Shown one piece after another: positions 26,323 through 35,864 of a DNA stretch of 64,000 nucleotides. The notes beneath the pieces are model-generated. The model saw nothing but the letters and a program-made list of their open reading frames with translations. It did no database searches and was not told the origin of the DNA. Source of the stretch: JBGVSA01 sp041807905 (GTDB lineage Bacteria > Pseudomonadota > Gammaproteobacteria > Burkholderiales > Rhodocyclaceae). Position numbers and translations under genes: made by a program. The stretch covers positions 1-64,000 of the forward strand of contig NZ_JBGVSA010000002.1 of assembly GCF_041807905.1 (NCBI RefSeq), given 5' to 3'. The stretch's first letter is position 1, and each line of letters opens with the position of its first letter.

Positions 26323-29300
26323 ATGAACCAGCCCGAACACTTGATCCTCGATGCGTCGGCGCAGATTCCGCCGCTTGCCGAGATCGACCGGCTTTGCGAC
26401 CACGGCCACTACCTGCAAGCCCGGCCGTATCTCGAAATCCTGCAGGGGCGCCCCGATCCGGCATCGCGGCTGCTGGCCGCGCGCATCATGTCGCACCTGG
26501 GCGCCGACCGGGCTTCGGATGCGCTGGCGCACCGCATCTGGCGCGCGCATCGCGATCATCCCGAAGCCGTCCTCGCCTTCCTGCGGCAACGCATCTATCG
26601 CGGCCCGTACGAAGGCTTCAAATGGGTCGACGGCGCGCCCATGCCGGACAGCGCCGCACCGGGCGTGCTGGCGGAATACCACTCGCTGCTGGCTTTTCTG
26701 CATTCATGGGTGCGCGACTGGGAACGCGTCGATGAGCACTTTGCGCGTGCCCGTGAATACTGCGACGCGCTGCCGTGGATCTGGGTCGAGTGGGCGCACA
26801 TCTGTGACCGGCGCGACCGTCACGACGAAGCATTCGCCGCGGTCGACCGCGCCGCCGCGCTCGAGCCGCGTTCGCGCGCCGTAGCCCAGATGCGAGCCCA
26901 CTTGCTGGCAATCGCCGGCCGTCCGGAAGAGGCCATGGTCTTGCTCGACGAGTCGCTCCGGCACATGGAACACGGCGGCATGGCGCGCGCCTTGTTCGAG
27001 CTGCAATACGATCGCGGTCTGTACGACGCGGCCTGGACCACGCTCGATCGGGTCGAACGCTGTCTGCCGCTGGCCGAGAAGCCTTTGCGTACCTGGATTG
27101 CCAGCCGCCGGGCGGACGTGGCGATGCGGCAGGGCCGGTTCGACGTGGCGCGACAGCACAGCGAACTGGCCGCCGGGTCGTTCTATGGCGCGCTTGCCGG
27201 GCGACTGGCGGCGCCCAACCTCGAGACCGTCCACGTCCATCTGCCCGTCGGCTTCACGCGGCAGCACTGGATGACCTGCGCGCCCGCCACGCTGACTTCG
27301 CTGGCCCGATACTGGGGCGCATCGGTCGACCACCTCGATGTGGCCGAAGAAATCTGTTACGACGGCACGCCGTATCATTCCGAGCGCCAATGGGCGGAGA
27401 ACGCCGGCTTTGCCACCGCCGAATTCACCGTCGACTGGGCGGGCGCGCGCGCCTTGCTCGACGCCGGTATCCCGTTCACGCTCACCACGGTCAATACAGC
27501 AAGCGGGCACCTGCAGGCCGTCATCGGCTACGACCTCGTGCGCAATTCGCTGTTGATCCGCGATCCAATGGCGCCCACGCACACCGAGTTCGAAGCGCAA
27601 TCGGTGTTCGACTCGCACCGTTCCAGCGGCCCGCGCGGCATGGCTATGGTGCCGCGCGAACGTGCCGCTGAACTGCGCGCCATGCCGCTGGCCGATGCCG
27701 CGCTATGGGATGGCTACCACGGTGTGATGGCCGCACTGGCGCGTCACGATCGCGACGCTGCGATCCAGGCGCTCACCACATTGGAGAACACCGCACCCGG
27801 TCATCGGCTCGCGCTCACCAGCCGCCGCGCCCTGTGCAGCTACGACGGCGATGAGATGGCGGGGCAGGCGGCGACCGAAGCGTTGCTGGCGCTCTACCCG
27901 GATGACGTCAATCTGCAACTGTCAAAGGCCGCATCGCTGTGGTTGATCGGCGGACGCGCCCGGCACATCGAATGGCTGGCGCAACTGGCTCAGGGCCCGA
28001 ATCCCGATCCGCATGTCCTGCTGCGCTACGCCGATCGCCTTGCCGAAGACCAGCGCCGTCTGCCGCTGGCGCACAGGATCGTGCGCCGGGCCTTGCGGCG
28101 CGGGCCGATGGACGCGGCCGTGTGGTCGCAGCGCGCGTCGCTGACCTGGCAATCCGGCGGCACCGTTGAGGCACTTGCTTACTATCGCGTCGCCGCGTGT
28201 CTGCAGGACACCAACGAAGACTACGCGGCGGCGTATTTCCGCGCCTGTCATTTTCTCGGGCGGACCGAAGAAGGCTTGCGCTTCCTGCGGCGACGCATCG
28301 ACACGCTGGGGGCGCTGGCGTGGAATCCGGCTGCGACCCTGTTCCAGCAACTCGACATGCTGGAGCGCACGCCCGAGGGCTTCGCCGTACTCGACGAAGC
28401 GCTGACGCAGCACGGCGACAACGGCGCTTTTCTCGCGTTCTGCGCCGATGCGCGCGTGCGCTACGGCCAGCCGGACGAAGCCGCGCGCTTGCTGGCGCTC
28501 GCCCCCGAGGCACAACGTCGCGCGGACTGGCAGCGCGCCAGCGCGATGCTGTGCGACCTGCGCGGCGATCTGGCCGGCGCGGTGGCCTGTGCGCGCCTTG
28601 CATGCGAGCAGGAGCCGCTCAATGTCGGCAATCAGCGCCTGCATGCTTCCGTGTTGATGCGCCTGGAAGGACGCGCTGCCGTCATCGATTGGTTGCGCGG
28701 AGTGTGCGAACGCTTTCCGCGCAACCTCGCGCTTCATCGGCTGTGGTACGAGCTGTGCGACGCCGACGATCCTGCGTCCGAAGAAGCCGTTCTGCGCGGC
28801 ATTGCCGAAGCCCATCCGGGCAACATCTGGGTGGTGCGGGAACTGGCCAATCACCTGACGCGCCAGCATCGCTACGCCGAGGCGCGCCCGTTCGCCGAGA
28901 GCGCGTTGCGGCGCGCGGCGGGGCAGTGCGAATCGCACGCCTCGATGGCGTTCCTCGAACTCTCCGAGCACGACTACGCTGCGGCGGTACCTCATCTGCG
29001 GCGTGCCATCGAACTCGACGTCGATTCCAGTTACGCGGTGAGCACGCTCATCAACTCAGCGCCCGACATCGCTGCGCGGCGCGAAGCCCTGGCTTTCGTA
29101 CACCAGGAACTCGTCCGGCAGGTAACGGTGGGCGAAGGCCTGTTGAACTTCCAGGAAGTCGCTCGCCACGTCATGCCCGACGACGAACTACTGGCCCTGT
29201 TGAGCGAAGCCCGCGACCAGCGCGGCGACCTGTGGCACGCGTGGACCGCGCTGGCGGTGCAGCTTGTCGACATGGGGCGGCCGGCAGATGCCATGCCCGT

Positions 29301-31275
29301 GCTCGACGATGCGGTCGAGCGCTTCCCCCTGCTGCCGCGCGTACATCTGGAACGTGCGCGCGCGTGCCTGCTGTTGGGACGCCACGCCGAGGCGCTGGCC
29401 AGTGCCGACGCCGCATTGAGCATCAATCCCGCGTGGGGGCGGGCGGTACACATGTACGTCGATATCGTCGTCAACGAAGCGCGCGAACTCGACCGAGGCG
29501 AAACCATCGTGCGGCGTGCGCTGGCGCGCGACACCACCAACGCCGACATGCACGCATTGCTCGGCTGGCTGTTCGAACGCATGCATCGATACGACGATGC
29601 GCTGGTGTCGTTGCGTGAGTCGCTCAGACTCGACCCGTCCGTCCGCTGGGTGTGGGAGACGGTGCTGCGCGTCACCGATGAGCTGGACCGCGAGCCCGAG
29701 TTCGAGCGCATGCTCGACGATCTGATCGCTTCTCGCCCCGCCGATGCCGACGCCTGGGCCACATGCGCACGGCATACGCATGACGCCGCCAAGGCCGCGC
29801 GTGCGGCACGCCGCGCGGTGGAACTCGAACCGCGCAGCATTCCTGCGTGGCGCACCTACCTCGACGGCCTGCTGCGCGAGGGCGCGCTCGACGAGGTGGA
29901 ATCCGCGCTCGGGCGCATGCCGTGGCAGGACAGCGTGCCGGGGCCGCTGCCCTCTTTCGCCGCGAGACTGGCGCGCGAGCGAGGCGACGACGAGCGGGCC
30001 CGTGCGCTCATGCAGACTGCCTTGCAGGCAGAGCCCAACGACTACGGCCTATGGCGCGAATTCGCCGATTGGCATGACAACGACGGTCGTCATGCCGACT
30101 ACCTCGACGCTTCGCGCGAATTGCTGCGCATCGCACCCAACTTCGCGCCTGCGCATGGTTACCTGGGGCACGCGTTGATCAAAAGCGGCCATCACGCCGA
30201 AGCCATACCCGCGCTACGCCGCGCGGTCGAGCTCGACTCGGCCTACATGTTTGCGATCAGCAACCTGTTCGACACGGCCATCAAGGTCAAGGACGCCGAT
30301 GCCGCTGAATGGTCGCTTGCGGCGATGGAGAGCGCCGATGTCTCGGCACCGGCCTTACAAGCACGGCGCGTCAGTGTCGCGTGCGTGCGCGGTTCGCACG
30401 ACGAAGCCCTGGCCGCGTTTGATGCGTTGCTCGATCACGGTGACGACGTGTCGCAGCAGAGTTTCGATATTGCGGCCGATGCGTTGCAGGAAGCCGGTTT
30501 CGAAAACGACATTCCGTCTCGAACCGAAGCCGCCGTGCGTCGCGGCGCATGCCCGGGGGCGGCCGTGCGCCGTCTGGTCGCGCGGACCTACATGGGGACC
30601 AACGGCCGCGCCCTGCTGCGCAAGCTCAAACCCCTACTGGCCGAGGACATCGGCCACGCGCTCAAGCGAGGGTTGTTGCGCGTGTCGGGGCACACGTCGG
30701 ATCTCGCGCTGTTGCGTGGCCTGCGTCGGCGGTATGGCGAGGCGCTGCGTGTCGATGGCGAATGCTGGGGGCTGGTGGGTTGGTCCCTCATCCAGTTCGA
30801 CCGTTACCGCGAAGCGGTGTCGTGGCTGGCCGATTGGCAGCAGCGCGCCGACGCGCCTTCATGGGCGCTCGACAACCTGTCGTTCGCGTACTGCGCGCGT
30901 GGCCGCCTGGACGCTGCCGGGCAGGTGGCCGCGCACACGCACGAACGCGACAAGGACGACGTCGATCCGTTGGTGTGGCTGGCCGCCCAATGCGCCTACG
31001 CGGGGCGCGCCACGGAATCCTTTGCGTGGCTCGATCGCATCGGCCGCCGCGAGCTGCCGGACTATCTGCGGCCACTGCATCTCCTGCTGTGCGGCTACCG
31101 CGATGCCGTGGAGGCGAACGACAGCCGGCTGGCGGCCGAAGCCTTTAGGCGGGTTTCGCGGGACGTGCTCGGTGGTGTTCGCAAACTGCGAAGCAATCTC
31201 ACCGTGCAATTGCTGATGCGGCACACTCCGCCATGGAAGTGGCCGTATCGCTGGTGGCAATTGCGTCGCAACTGA
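26323..31275 (+). CDS. Giant TPR protein with embedded C39-like cysteine peptidase domain
   Basis: 1650 residues with no signal peptide or transmembrane segment, so probably cytoplasmic. Residues about 20-290 are helical, TPR-like. Residues about 300-440 resemble a papain-fold C39-type peptidase: Gln314, Cys319 (WMTCAPATLTSLARYWG), His396 (SGHLQAVIGYD) and Asp414 (LIRDPM) have the right spacing for oxyanion hole and triad. From about 450 to the end the chain is an array of degenerate tetratricopeptide repeats (for example AHGYLGHALIKSGHHAEAIPALRRAVELDSAYMF). I know no function for this architecture. Start and RBS are weak. It is preceded by divergent ettA and stands alone; no ABC exporter or peptide precursor is nearby. 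Confidence 0.85.
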   Translation: MNQPEHLILDASAQIPPLAEIDRLCDHGHYLQARPYLEILQGRPDPASRLLAARIMSHLGADRASDALAHRIWRAHRDHPEAVLAFLRQRIYRGPYEGFKWVDGAPMPDSAAPGVLAEYHSLLAFLHSWVRDWERVDEHFARAREYCDALPWIWVEWAHICDRRDRHDEAFAAVDRAAALEPRSRAVAQMRAHLLAIAGRPEEAMVLLDESLRHMEHGGMARALFELQYDRGLYDAAWTTLDRVERCLPLAEKPLRTWIASRRADVAMRQGRFDVARQHSELAAGSFYGALAGRLAAPNLETVHVHLPVGFTRQHWMTCAPATLTSLARYWGASVDHLDVAEEICYDGTPYHSERQWAENAGFATAEFTVDWAGARALLDAGIPFTLTTVNTASGHLQAVIGYDLVRNSLLIRDPMAPTHTEFEAQSVFDSHRSSGPRGMAMVPRERAAELRAMPLADAALWDGYHGVMAALARHDRDAAIQALTTLENTAPGHRLALTSRRALCSYDGDEMAGQAATEALLALYPDDVNLQLSKAASLWLIGGRARHIEWLAQLAQGPNPDPHVLLRYADRLAEDQRRLPLAHRIVRRALRRGPMDAAVWSQRASLTWQSGGTVEALAYYRVAACLQDTNEDYAAAYFRACHFLGRTEEGLRFLRRRIDTLGALAWNPAATLFQQLDMLERTPEGFAVLDEALTQHGDNGAFLAFCADARVRYGQPDEAARLLALAPEAQRRADWQRASAMLCDLRGDLAGAVACARLACEQEPLNVGNQRLHASVLMRLEGRAAVIDWLRGVCERFPRNLALHRLWYELCDADDPASEEAVLRGIAEAHPGNIWVVRELANHLTRQHRYAEARPFAESALRRAAGQCESHASMAFLELSEHDYAAAVPHLRRAIELDVDSSYAVSTLINSAPDIAARREALAFVHQELVRQVTVGEGLLNFQEVARHVMPDDELLALLSEARDQRGDLWHAWTALAVQLVDMGRPADAMPVLDDAVERFPLLPRVHLERARACLLLGRHAEALASADAALSINPAWGRAVHMYVDIVVNEARELDRGETIVRRALARDTTNADMHALLGWLFERMHRYDDALVSLRESLRLDPSVRWVWETVLRVTDELDREPEFERMLDDLIASRPADADAWATCARHTHDAAKAARAARRAVELEPRSIPAWRTYLDGLLREGALDEVESALGRMPWQDSVPGPLPSFAARLARERGDDERARALMQTALQAEPNDYGLWREFADWHDNDGRHADYLDASRELLRIAPNFAPAHGYLGHALIKSGHHAEAIPALRRAVELDSAYMFAISNLFDTAIKVKDADAAEWSLAAMESADVSAPALQARRVSVACVRGSHDEALAAFDALLDHGDDVSQQSFDIAADALQEAGFENDIPSRTEAAVRRGACPGAAVRRLVARTYMGTNGRALLRKLKPLLAEDIGHALKRGLLRVSGHTSDLALLRGLRRRYGEALRVDGECWGLVGWSLIQFDRYREAVSWLADWQQRADAPSWALDNLSFAYCARGRLDAAGQVAAHTHERDKDDVDPLVWLAAQCAYAGRATESFAWLDRIGRRELPDYLRPLHLLLCGYRDAVEANDSRLAAEAFRRVSRDVLGGVRKLRSNLTVQLLMRHTPPWKWPYRWWQLRRN

Positions 31276-31305
31276 GCGGAGCGGGGCGTATCCGCGCCCC
31301 GTGTA

Positions 31306-32928
31306 TCAGTACTGGAACCGGGACACCACCACGTTGAGCTGGTTGGCCACCTGTTCCAGTTCCTGCGTGGCGTGTGCGGTCTCGTCCATGCCTTGCGTGG
31401 TGGTCTCGACCATGCGGGCGATCTGGTCGACCTGTTGTGCGAGGCTCGTGCTGGCGGAGCTTTGCTCGCGGGTCGAGTCGGCCACATCGGCCACGAGTTC
31501 GGTCGCACGCGTCGCACCTTCGGCGATCTGCTGGAGGACCGAGGCGGATTCTTCTGCCGCGGTGACGCTGTGCGCCACGCGTTGCGAGGCCTGTGCCATG
31601 GCGTCGACCGCACCCGTCGTTTCGGACTGGATCGCACCCAGCGTGGATTCGATCTCCACTGTCGCCAGTGCGGTGCGCTCGGCGAGCTTGCGCACTTCGT
31701 CGGCCACCACCGCAAAGCCGCGCCCGGTCTCGCCGGCCCGTGCCGCCTCGATGGCGGCGTTGAGCGCGAGCAGGTTGGTCTGCGCGGCGATTTCCTTGAT
31801 CGATGCCGTCACTGTGCCGACTTCGGCCGCACGGCGGCTCAGGCTTTCGATGCGTTCGCTGGCCTCCGACACTGCACCGGAGAGCTCGCGCATCTGCGTG
31901 GCGGCTTCGCTCACCTGGGACTGGCCTTCGATGGCGCGACGGGCCGCTTCGCGGGCGTGCGTCTCGGTCTGGGTGGCGTGATCCGAGATGTGACCGATGC
32001 TGACCGTCAGCTCTTCCATCGCGGCCGCCATGGCCTGCGTGGAGTCGGACTGCCGATGGGCGCCGTCGGCCACGCTGGCCGAGGTGGCGCTGATCTCCTG
32101 CGCGGCGGTGCCGAGTCGATCGGCTCCGCTGGTGATTTCGTGCACCGTGGCGCGCAGGCGACCGATAAGTGCGCCCAGTTCGCTGAGCATGCTGTTGGCC
32201 GGCGCGCCTTCGACCTGGGCGCGCAGATCGCCTTCGGCTACGCGCTTCATGATGGCGACCGCGTCGGCAGGTTCGCCGCCGACCTGCTGCAACACCGAAC
32301 GACCGACGATGAACACCAGCCCGAATACGCCGAGCGCCAGCACCAGCACGATGCCCAGATTGCGCAGCAGATCGGCACGGAAGGCGGCGTCGACGTCATC
32401 CACGTACATGCCCGTGCCGATGATCCAGTTCCATTGCGGGATCGCCTCGGCGTACGAAATCTTCGCCGCCGGCACGGTGCCGCCCGGATGCGGGAACTTG
32501 TAGTGCACAAAGCCGCCGCCGCGCTGGCCGGCGGCAATCAGGTCGGCCACATAGCGGCGCCCGTCCGGGTCTTTCGCTTCCATCATCTGCGTGCCTTCCG
32601 TCGAAGGCTGCGGCGGCAGCAGGACGTTCACCCCGTCATTGCGGAAGATGAAGATGTATTCGCTGCCGAGGTAGCGGGCGTTGCGCACCGATTCGCGCGC
32701 GAGCGCCTGTGCGGCCTCGCGACTGAGCGCGCCGGCCTGTTCCTGCTTCTGGAAGTGGATCAATTGCGTGCGCGTGGCTTCGACGATGGAATGCAGAAGC
32801 TGCATGCGCTGATCGTACGAAGTCGAGCGTTGCGACATGGCACCGACGACGCCAACTGCCAGCATGCCGATCAGAGCGGCGCCGGCAAGGGTCATCATTT
32901 TGGTTCTGAGGCTAAGGCGAGACAGCAT
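31306..32928 (-). CDS. Methyl-accepting chemotaxis protein with Cache sensor
   Basis: 540 residues. The order is: transmembrane helix (about 11-31), periplasmic single Cache domain (LLHSIVEATRTQLIHF to NWIIGTGMYVDDVD), second helix (about 190-210), HAMP, and a signalling domain with the hairpin tip EIAAQTNLLALNAAIEAARAGETGRGFAVVADEVRKLAERT. It lacks a C-terminal NWETF-type pentapeptide, so it probably depends on other receptors for CheR/CheB access. The gene lies behind a strong sigma-28 type promoter and converges with the TPR-C39 gene. The ligand is unknown; sCache domains often sense small organic acids. Confidence 0.95.
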   Translation of the reverse strand: MLSRLSLRTKMMTLAGAALIGMLAVGVVGAMSQRSTSYDQRMQLLHSIVEATRTQLIHFQKQEQAGALSREAAQALARESVRNARYLGSEYIFIFRNDGVNVLLPPQPSTEGTQMMEAKDPDGRRYVADLIAAGQRGGGFVHYKFPHPGGTVPAAKISYAEAIPQWNWIIGTGMYVDDVDAAFRADLLRNLGIVLVLALGVFGLVFIVGRSVLQQVGGEPADAVAIMKRVAEGDLRAQVEGAPANSMLSELGALIGRLRATVHEITSGADRLGTAAQEISATSASVADGAHRQSDSTQAMAAAMEELTVSIGHISDHATQTETHAREAARRAIEGQSQVSEAATQMRELSGAVSEASERIESLSRRAAEVGTVTASIKEIAAQTNLLALNAAIEAARAGETGRGFAVVADEVRKLAERTALATVEIESTLGAIQSETTGAVDAMAQASQRVAHSVTAAEESASVLQQIAEGATRATELVADVADSTREQSSASTSLAQQVDQIARMVETTTQGMDETAHATQELEQVANQLNVVVSRFQY

Positions 32929-32985
32929 TGTTGTGACACCTGAGACGTGGAGGACTCAGTGCACAACGGTCGTACGCGGATTTCC

Positions 32986-33012
32986 TAAACGGCGTAATTC
33001 CGCTTTTCTTTA
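32986..33012 (-). promoter_or_regulatory. Sigma-28 (FliA) type promoter of the chemoreceptor gene
   Basis: On the minus strand TAAAGAAA (33012-33005), 11 bases, GCCGTTTA (32993-32986) matches the flagellar sigma-28 consensus TAAAGTTT-N11-GCCGATAA at 12 of 16 positions with ideal spacing. It lies about 58 bases before the chemoreceptor start codon at 32928. Confidence 0.75.
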
Positions 33013-33208
33013 TATTGATAGAAATCAAACAAAAACTGCGAAACAGTATGCCCTTACGGGAAGGCCGTTCTCGCTGGGTTTTGCGCCCGATTCTGCCGTG
33101 CGGTTAGACGTCGCCCGTGTGCGACAACGTGTCAAAAATTCACAATTGTTGAAAGTGGGAGGCGGGGGACAGAGCTTTTGTGGCTGAAGTCCGTACAGGC
33201 GGCCGGAC

Positions 33209-33241
33209 AAAAAAAGGGCATGCGGGAGGACGCCGCATGCC
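33209..33241 (-). terminator. Rho-independent terminator of the bactofilin gene
   Basis: Stem ggcatgcgg (33217-33225) and ccgcatgcc (33233-33241). On the minus strand it ends in a run of seven T (complement of 33209-33215). Confidence 0.85.
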
Positions 33242-33307
33242 TGCAAGAGTCGGGGGGTGAGGGGCCCCGACGGAGGAAGTGCCGCGACCGGCGTCGCAGC
33301 GAGTCTT

Positions 33308-33895
33308 TCAGCCTGCCGCTGAGCTCAACAGCGGCGTGATTTTCGAGTTGCGTTCGTCCTTGCTATCGGCGAGGGCTTCGATCTCGCCCGAAATGACGCC
33401 GCCCGATTCGATGAGCAGCTTGCCGTAGCGGATCTTGCCCTTCACCCGGCCGGTCGCATGAATGATGAGTTGCTGGCGTGCCGTGAGTTCGCCTTCGAAG
33501 ACACCGTGGACTTCAGCAATATCGATGCCCACCTTGCCGGCGAACGCGCCTCGCTCGGTGATGCGGATGACGCGGCTGTCCATGGTGGCTTCGACGCGGC
33601 CTTCGACGATCAGCGTGTCGCAATCCAGGATTTCGGCGCCCTTGAGCTTGACGTCGGGACCGACAATGAGGCGGCTACCGGTGGGTTCAGGGCTGTCCTG
33701 CACGGGCGCGGGTTCCGCTGCCACGGGCGTTTCCGGTAGGCTGGGCGCAGCCGGCTCGGGGCGGATTTCGGCCTTGGGCACTTCGCTGGCCGGCATCGAA
33801 GGATATGTCGTCGCGCCAAGCTGGCCGGGGCGAGGCGAGCGGTCGGAGAGGTTGTTCGGATTTTTGCTGAGGACGGGTTGCTGCTTCGTGAACAT
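33308..33895 (-). CDS. Bactofilin (polymer-forming cytoskeletal protein)
   Basis: 195 residues from the ATG at 33895, which has AGGAG upstream. The first 70 residues are Pro-rich and disordered; residues about 75-175 form the bactofilin beta-helix (SRLIVGPDVKLKGAEILDCDTLIVEGRVEA, FAGKVGIDIAEVHGVFEGELTARQQLIIHATGRVKGKI). Bactofilins polymerise without nucleotides on the inner side of the membrane and organise peptidoglycan enzymes, cell shape or stalks. A partner M23 peptidase gene is often adjacent, but here the divergent neighbour is a lipoprotein aminopeptidase instead. Confidence 0.93.
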   Translation of the reverse strand: MFTKQQPVLSKNPNNLSDRSPRPGQLGATTYPSMPASEVPKAEIRPEPAAPSLPETPVAAEPAPVQDSPEPTGSRLIVGPDVKLKGAEILDCDTLIVEGRVEATMDSRVIRITERGAFAGKVGIDIAEVHGVFEGELTARQQLIIHATGRVKGKIRYGKLLIESGGVISGEIEALADSKDERNSKITPLLSSAAG

Positions 33896-34088
33896 GTTTT
33901 CTCCTAAGGTGGCGCGCGGCCTGCAAGGCGTGCCGCATCGCGGCCCTAATGGCAACCAGCGTGCCAGCACGGAAAAAACGTATGTGAAACAGTGTTTTGC
34001 GTTTGAAACGCACGACGCCGTGTTCGTCCGGAATCACTCGTGGCGTCGCCACGCGGCGTCGCTGTTTGAAGGACTTTTGCATAAGCCT

Positions 34089-35246
34089 ATGAAAAACAAG
34101 CATTTCGTGGCGTCGCCTGGTGGCGACATGCTGCGAGGCGTGCAGCGAATCGCCGGGCGCGGCGTCTCGGTCCTCGCGGCGCTGGCGTGCGCAGCATGCG
34201 CGGGCGTCGGCCCCGGTTACTACTGGCAGGCGATGAGCGGCCAGATCGACGTGATGTGGCGGGCAGAAGACGTGCAGTCGATCGAACGTTCCCACGCGAC
34301 CCATTCAGATCTGCGCGACCGCCTCGTCCTGGCGGAACATCTGCGCGCCTATGCGACGTCGGAACTTGGCCTGCCGGACAACGGCAGCTACCGGCGTTAC
34401 GCCGACCTCCAGCGGCCGTATGTTGCGTGGAACGTCTTCGCGACGCCTGCGTTGTCGATGCAGCCGCACGAATGGTGCCTGCCCGTGGCGGGGTGCGTGA
34501 GCTACCTTGGGTTCTTCTCCGAGGCCGATGCCCGTGCCAAGGCCGACGAACTGCGCCGGCAGGGCATGGACGTCTACGTCGGCGGCGTGCCGGCCTACTC
34601 AACGCTGGGCTGGTTCGACGATCCGCTGCTCAATACCTTCATCAACTGGCCCGAGCCCGAACTGGCCCGCTTGATCTTCCATGAGTTGTCGCACCAGTTG
34701 CTCTACGTGAAGAACGATACGGAATTCAATGAGTCGTTCGCGGCCACGGTGGAAGAAGCCGGCGTGCGGCGCTGGCTGTCACAGCCGGGGCGCGAATCGA
34801 TGCTGGCCCAGTTCGAGGCGTCGCAGCGGCGGCGCGATGATTTCGCTGCGCTGGTGCTCGACTATCGCAAGAAGCTCGCGGCCCTGTACGGCAGTGCGGC
34901 GAGCGATGAGGACAAGGCGCGCGGCAAGCATGATCTGATCGCCCAACTGGGTGCGACCTACGCGCGCATTCGTGACGAACGCTGGGGCGGATTCGCGGGC
35001 TACGATCGCTGGTTTGCGCAGGACATCAACAACGCCACGCTGGCTTCGATCGGCCTCTACCGCGGATTGGTGCCCGGGTTTTCCGCCGTATTGGCCGAGG
35101 AGGGAGCAGACCTGGGCCGCTTCTATGCGCGCGTCAAAAAGATCGCCGCGATGCCCGAGCCCGACCGCCGGACCGCGCTGGTCCAAGCCCAGCACGCGCA
35201 GGCCGCGCGCAACGCTGCTCAGCCGCCGCGTGCGCCGAACTTGTAA
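34089..35246 (+). CDS. Lipoprotein zinc aminopeptidase-like protein (PF10023 type)
   Basis: 385 residues from the ATG at 34089; an internal ATG at 34128 is also possible. The signal peptide ends in a lipobox-like ALACAAC. The zinc site is HELSH (198-202) in LARLIFHELSHQLLYVKND, followed by a conserved NESFAATVEE that supplies the third ligand. The region from GPGYYWQAMSGQIDVMWRA onward is characteristic of this family, usually annotated as putative aminopeptidase. It is likely an envelope-bound peptidase; specificity is unknown. The 3' end overlaps the convergent small gene by 28 bases. Confidence 0.88.
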   Translation: MKNKHFVASPGGDMLRGVQRIAGRGVSVLAALACAACAGVGPGYYWQAMSGQIDVMWRAEDVQSIERSHATHSDLRDRLVLAEHLRAYATSELGLPDNGSYRRYADLQRPYVAWNVFATPALSMQPHEWCLPVAGCVSYLGFFSEADARAKADELRRQGMDVYVGGVPAYSTLGWFDDPLLNTFINWPEPELARLIFHELSHQLLYVKNDTEFNESFAATVEEAGVRRWLSQPGRESMLAQFEASQRRRDDFAALVLDYRKKLAALYGSAASDEDKARGKHDLIAQLGATYARIRDERWGGFAGYDRWFAQDINNATLASIGLYRGLVPGFSAVLAEEGADLGRFYARVKKIAAMPEPDRRTALVQAQHAQAARNAAQPPRAPNL

Positions 35247-35524
35247 CGCCCCTCGGTGGTGCCGCGAATGGTCTTGTCGGATGCGTCGGGAGGGGGCGGC
35301 ATGATGCTGGCGTGGGTGGGCGTGGCGTCCAGCCAGCCCATCCGGTTGCGCATCTCCAGCGACATCGATACGAGTTCGATATCTTCGCTTTCCTCAGCGC
35401 GATCAAGCACTTGGTGGGCGTACTCGCTGTCCTCGAAGAATCGCTGCGTATTGAGGGAAATGCTCTGGTCCTGGCGGAGACGAATCTTCAGGCGGGCAAT
35501 CAGTTGTATCAGCTGTGGATCCAT
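35219..35524 (-). CDS. Conserved small protein of unknown function
   Basis: 101 residues. The first 60 residues are helical and charged (MDPQLIQLIARLKIRLRQDQSISLNTQRFFEDSEYAHQVLDRAEESEDIELV), followed by a Pro-rich linker and a basic end (EGRYKFGARGG). No motif is known to me. Codon pattern and the well-formed helical segment favour a real gene, although its 3' end overlaps the convergent aminopeptidase gene by 28 bases. There is no signal peptide. Confidence 0.65.
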   Translation of the reverse strand: MDPQLIQLIARLKIRLRQDQSISLNTQRFFEDSEYAHQVLDRAEESEDIELVSMSLEMRNRMGWLDATPTHASIMPPPPDASDKTIRGTTEGRYKFGARGG

Positions 35525-35682
35525 CGTGAGCCTCTCGAAGGGGATGCCCTCCTCAAAGCAAGCGATATGCCGGATATGTCAAAAGTGATGAGCATTGCGG
35601 CCGCCCGGTTTGAGCCAGCGGCTTGTCCGCCGCGATCGGCGCTGGCACAGTGCGCATCCCGAATCCACTCGATGTCCAAATC

Positions 35683-35847
35683 ATGAGTAGCCGTACGATT
35701 TTTCTCTGCCTGTTCATCATCGGAGTACTGTTTCTGCTGGCCAATTTCGGCATCATTCAGATTCACTACGTCGGCCCGATCATCGCGCGCTGGTGGCCGG
35801 CCCTGCTGGTCTTCTTCGGTGTGCTGGGGCTGATGAGCAAGCGCTGA
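35683..35847 (+). CDS. Small two-helix membrane protein (LiaI/LiaF TM-like)
   Basis: 54 residues from the ATG at 35683. It is almost entirely two membrane helices (TIFLCLFIIGVLFLLANFGII and IIARWWPALLVFFGVLGLM) joined by a turn with the ARWWPALLVFFGV motif typical of the LiaI-LiaF-like transmembrane region (DUF5668). A role in envelope stress sensing is possible but unproven. It lies 17 bases before the next gene, so the two are probably co-transcribed. Confidence 0.75.
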   Translation: MSSRTIFLCLFIIGVLFLLANFGIIQIHYVGPIIARWWPALLVFFGVLGLMSKR

Positions 35848-35864
35848 CCCCAACTGGAATCTTC

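Larger units (their letters stand above)
32929..33307. other. Gene-free stretch between chemoreceptor and bactofilin genes
   Basis: 379 bases. It holds the chemoreceptor promoter near 33000 and the bactofilin terminator near 33225; between these is an AT-rich segment (33000-33150). I see no credible small gene: the open frames have no RBS or protein-like composition. Confidence 0.6.
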
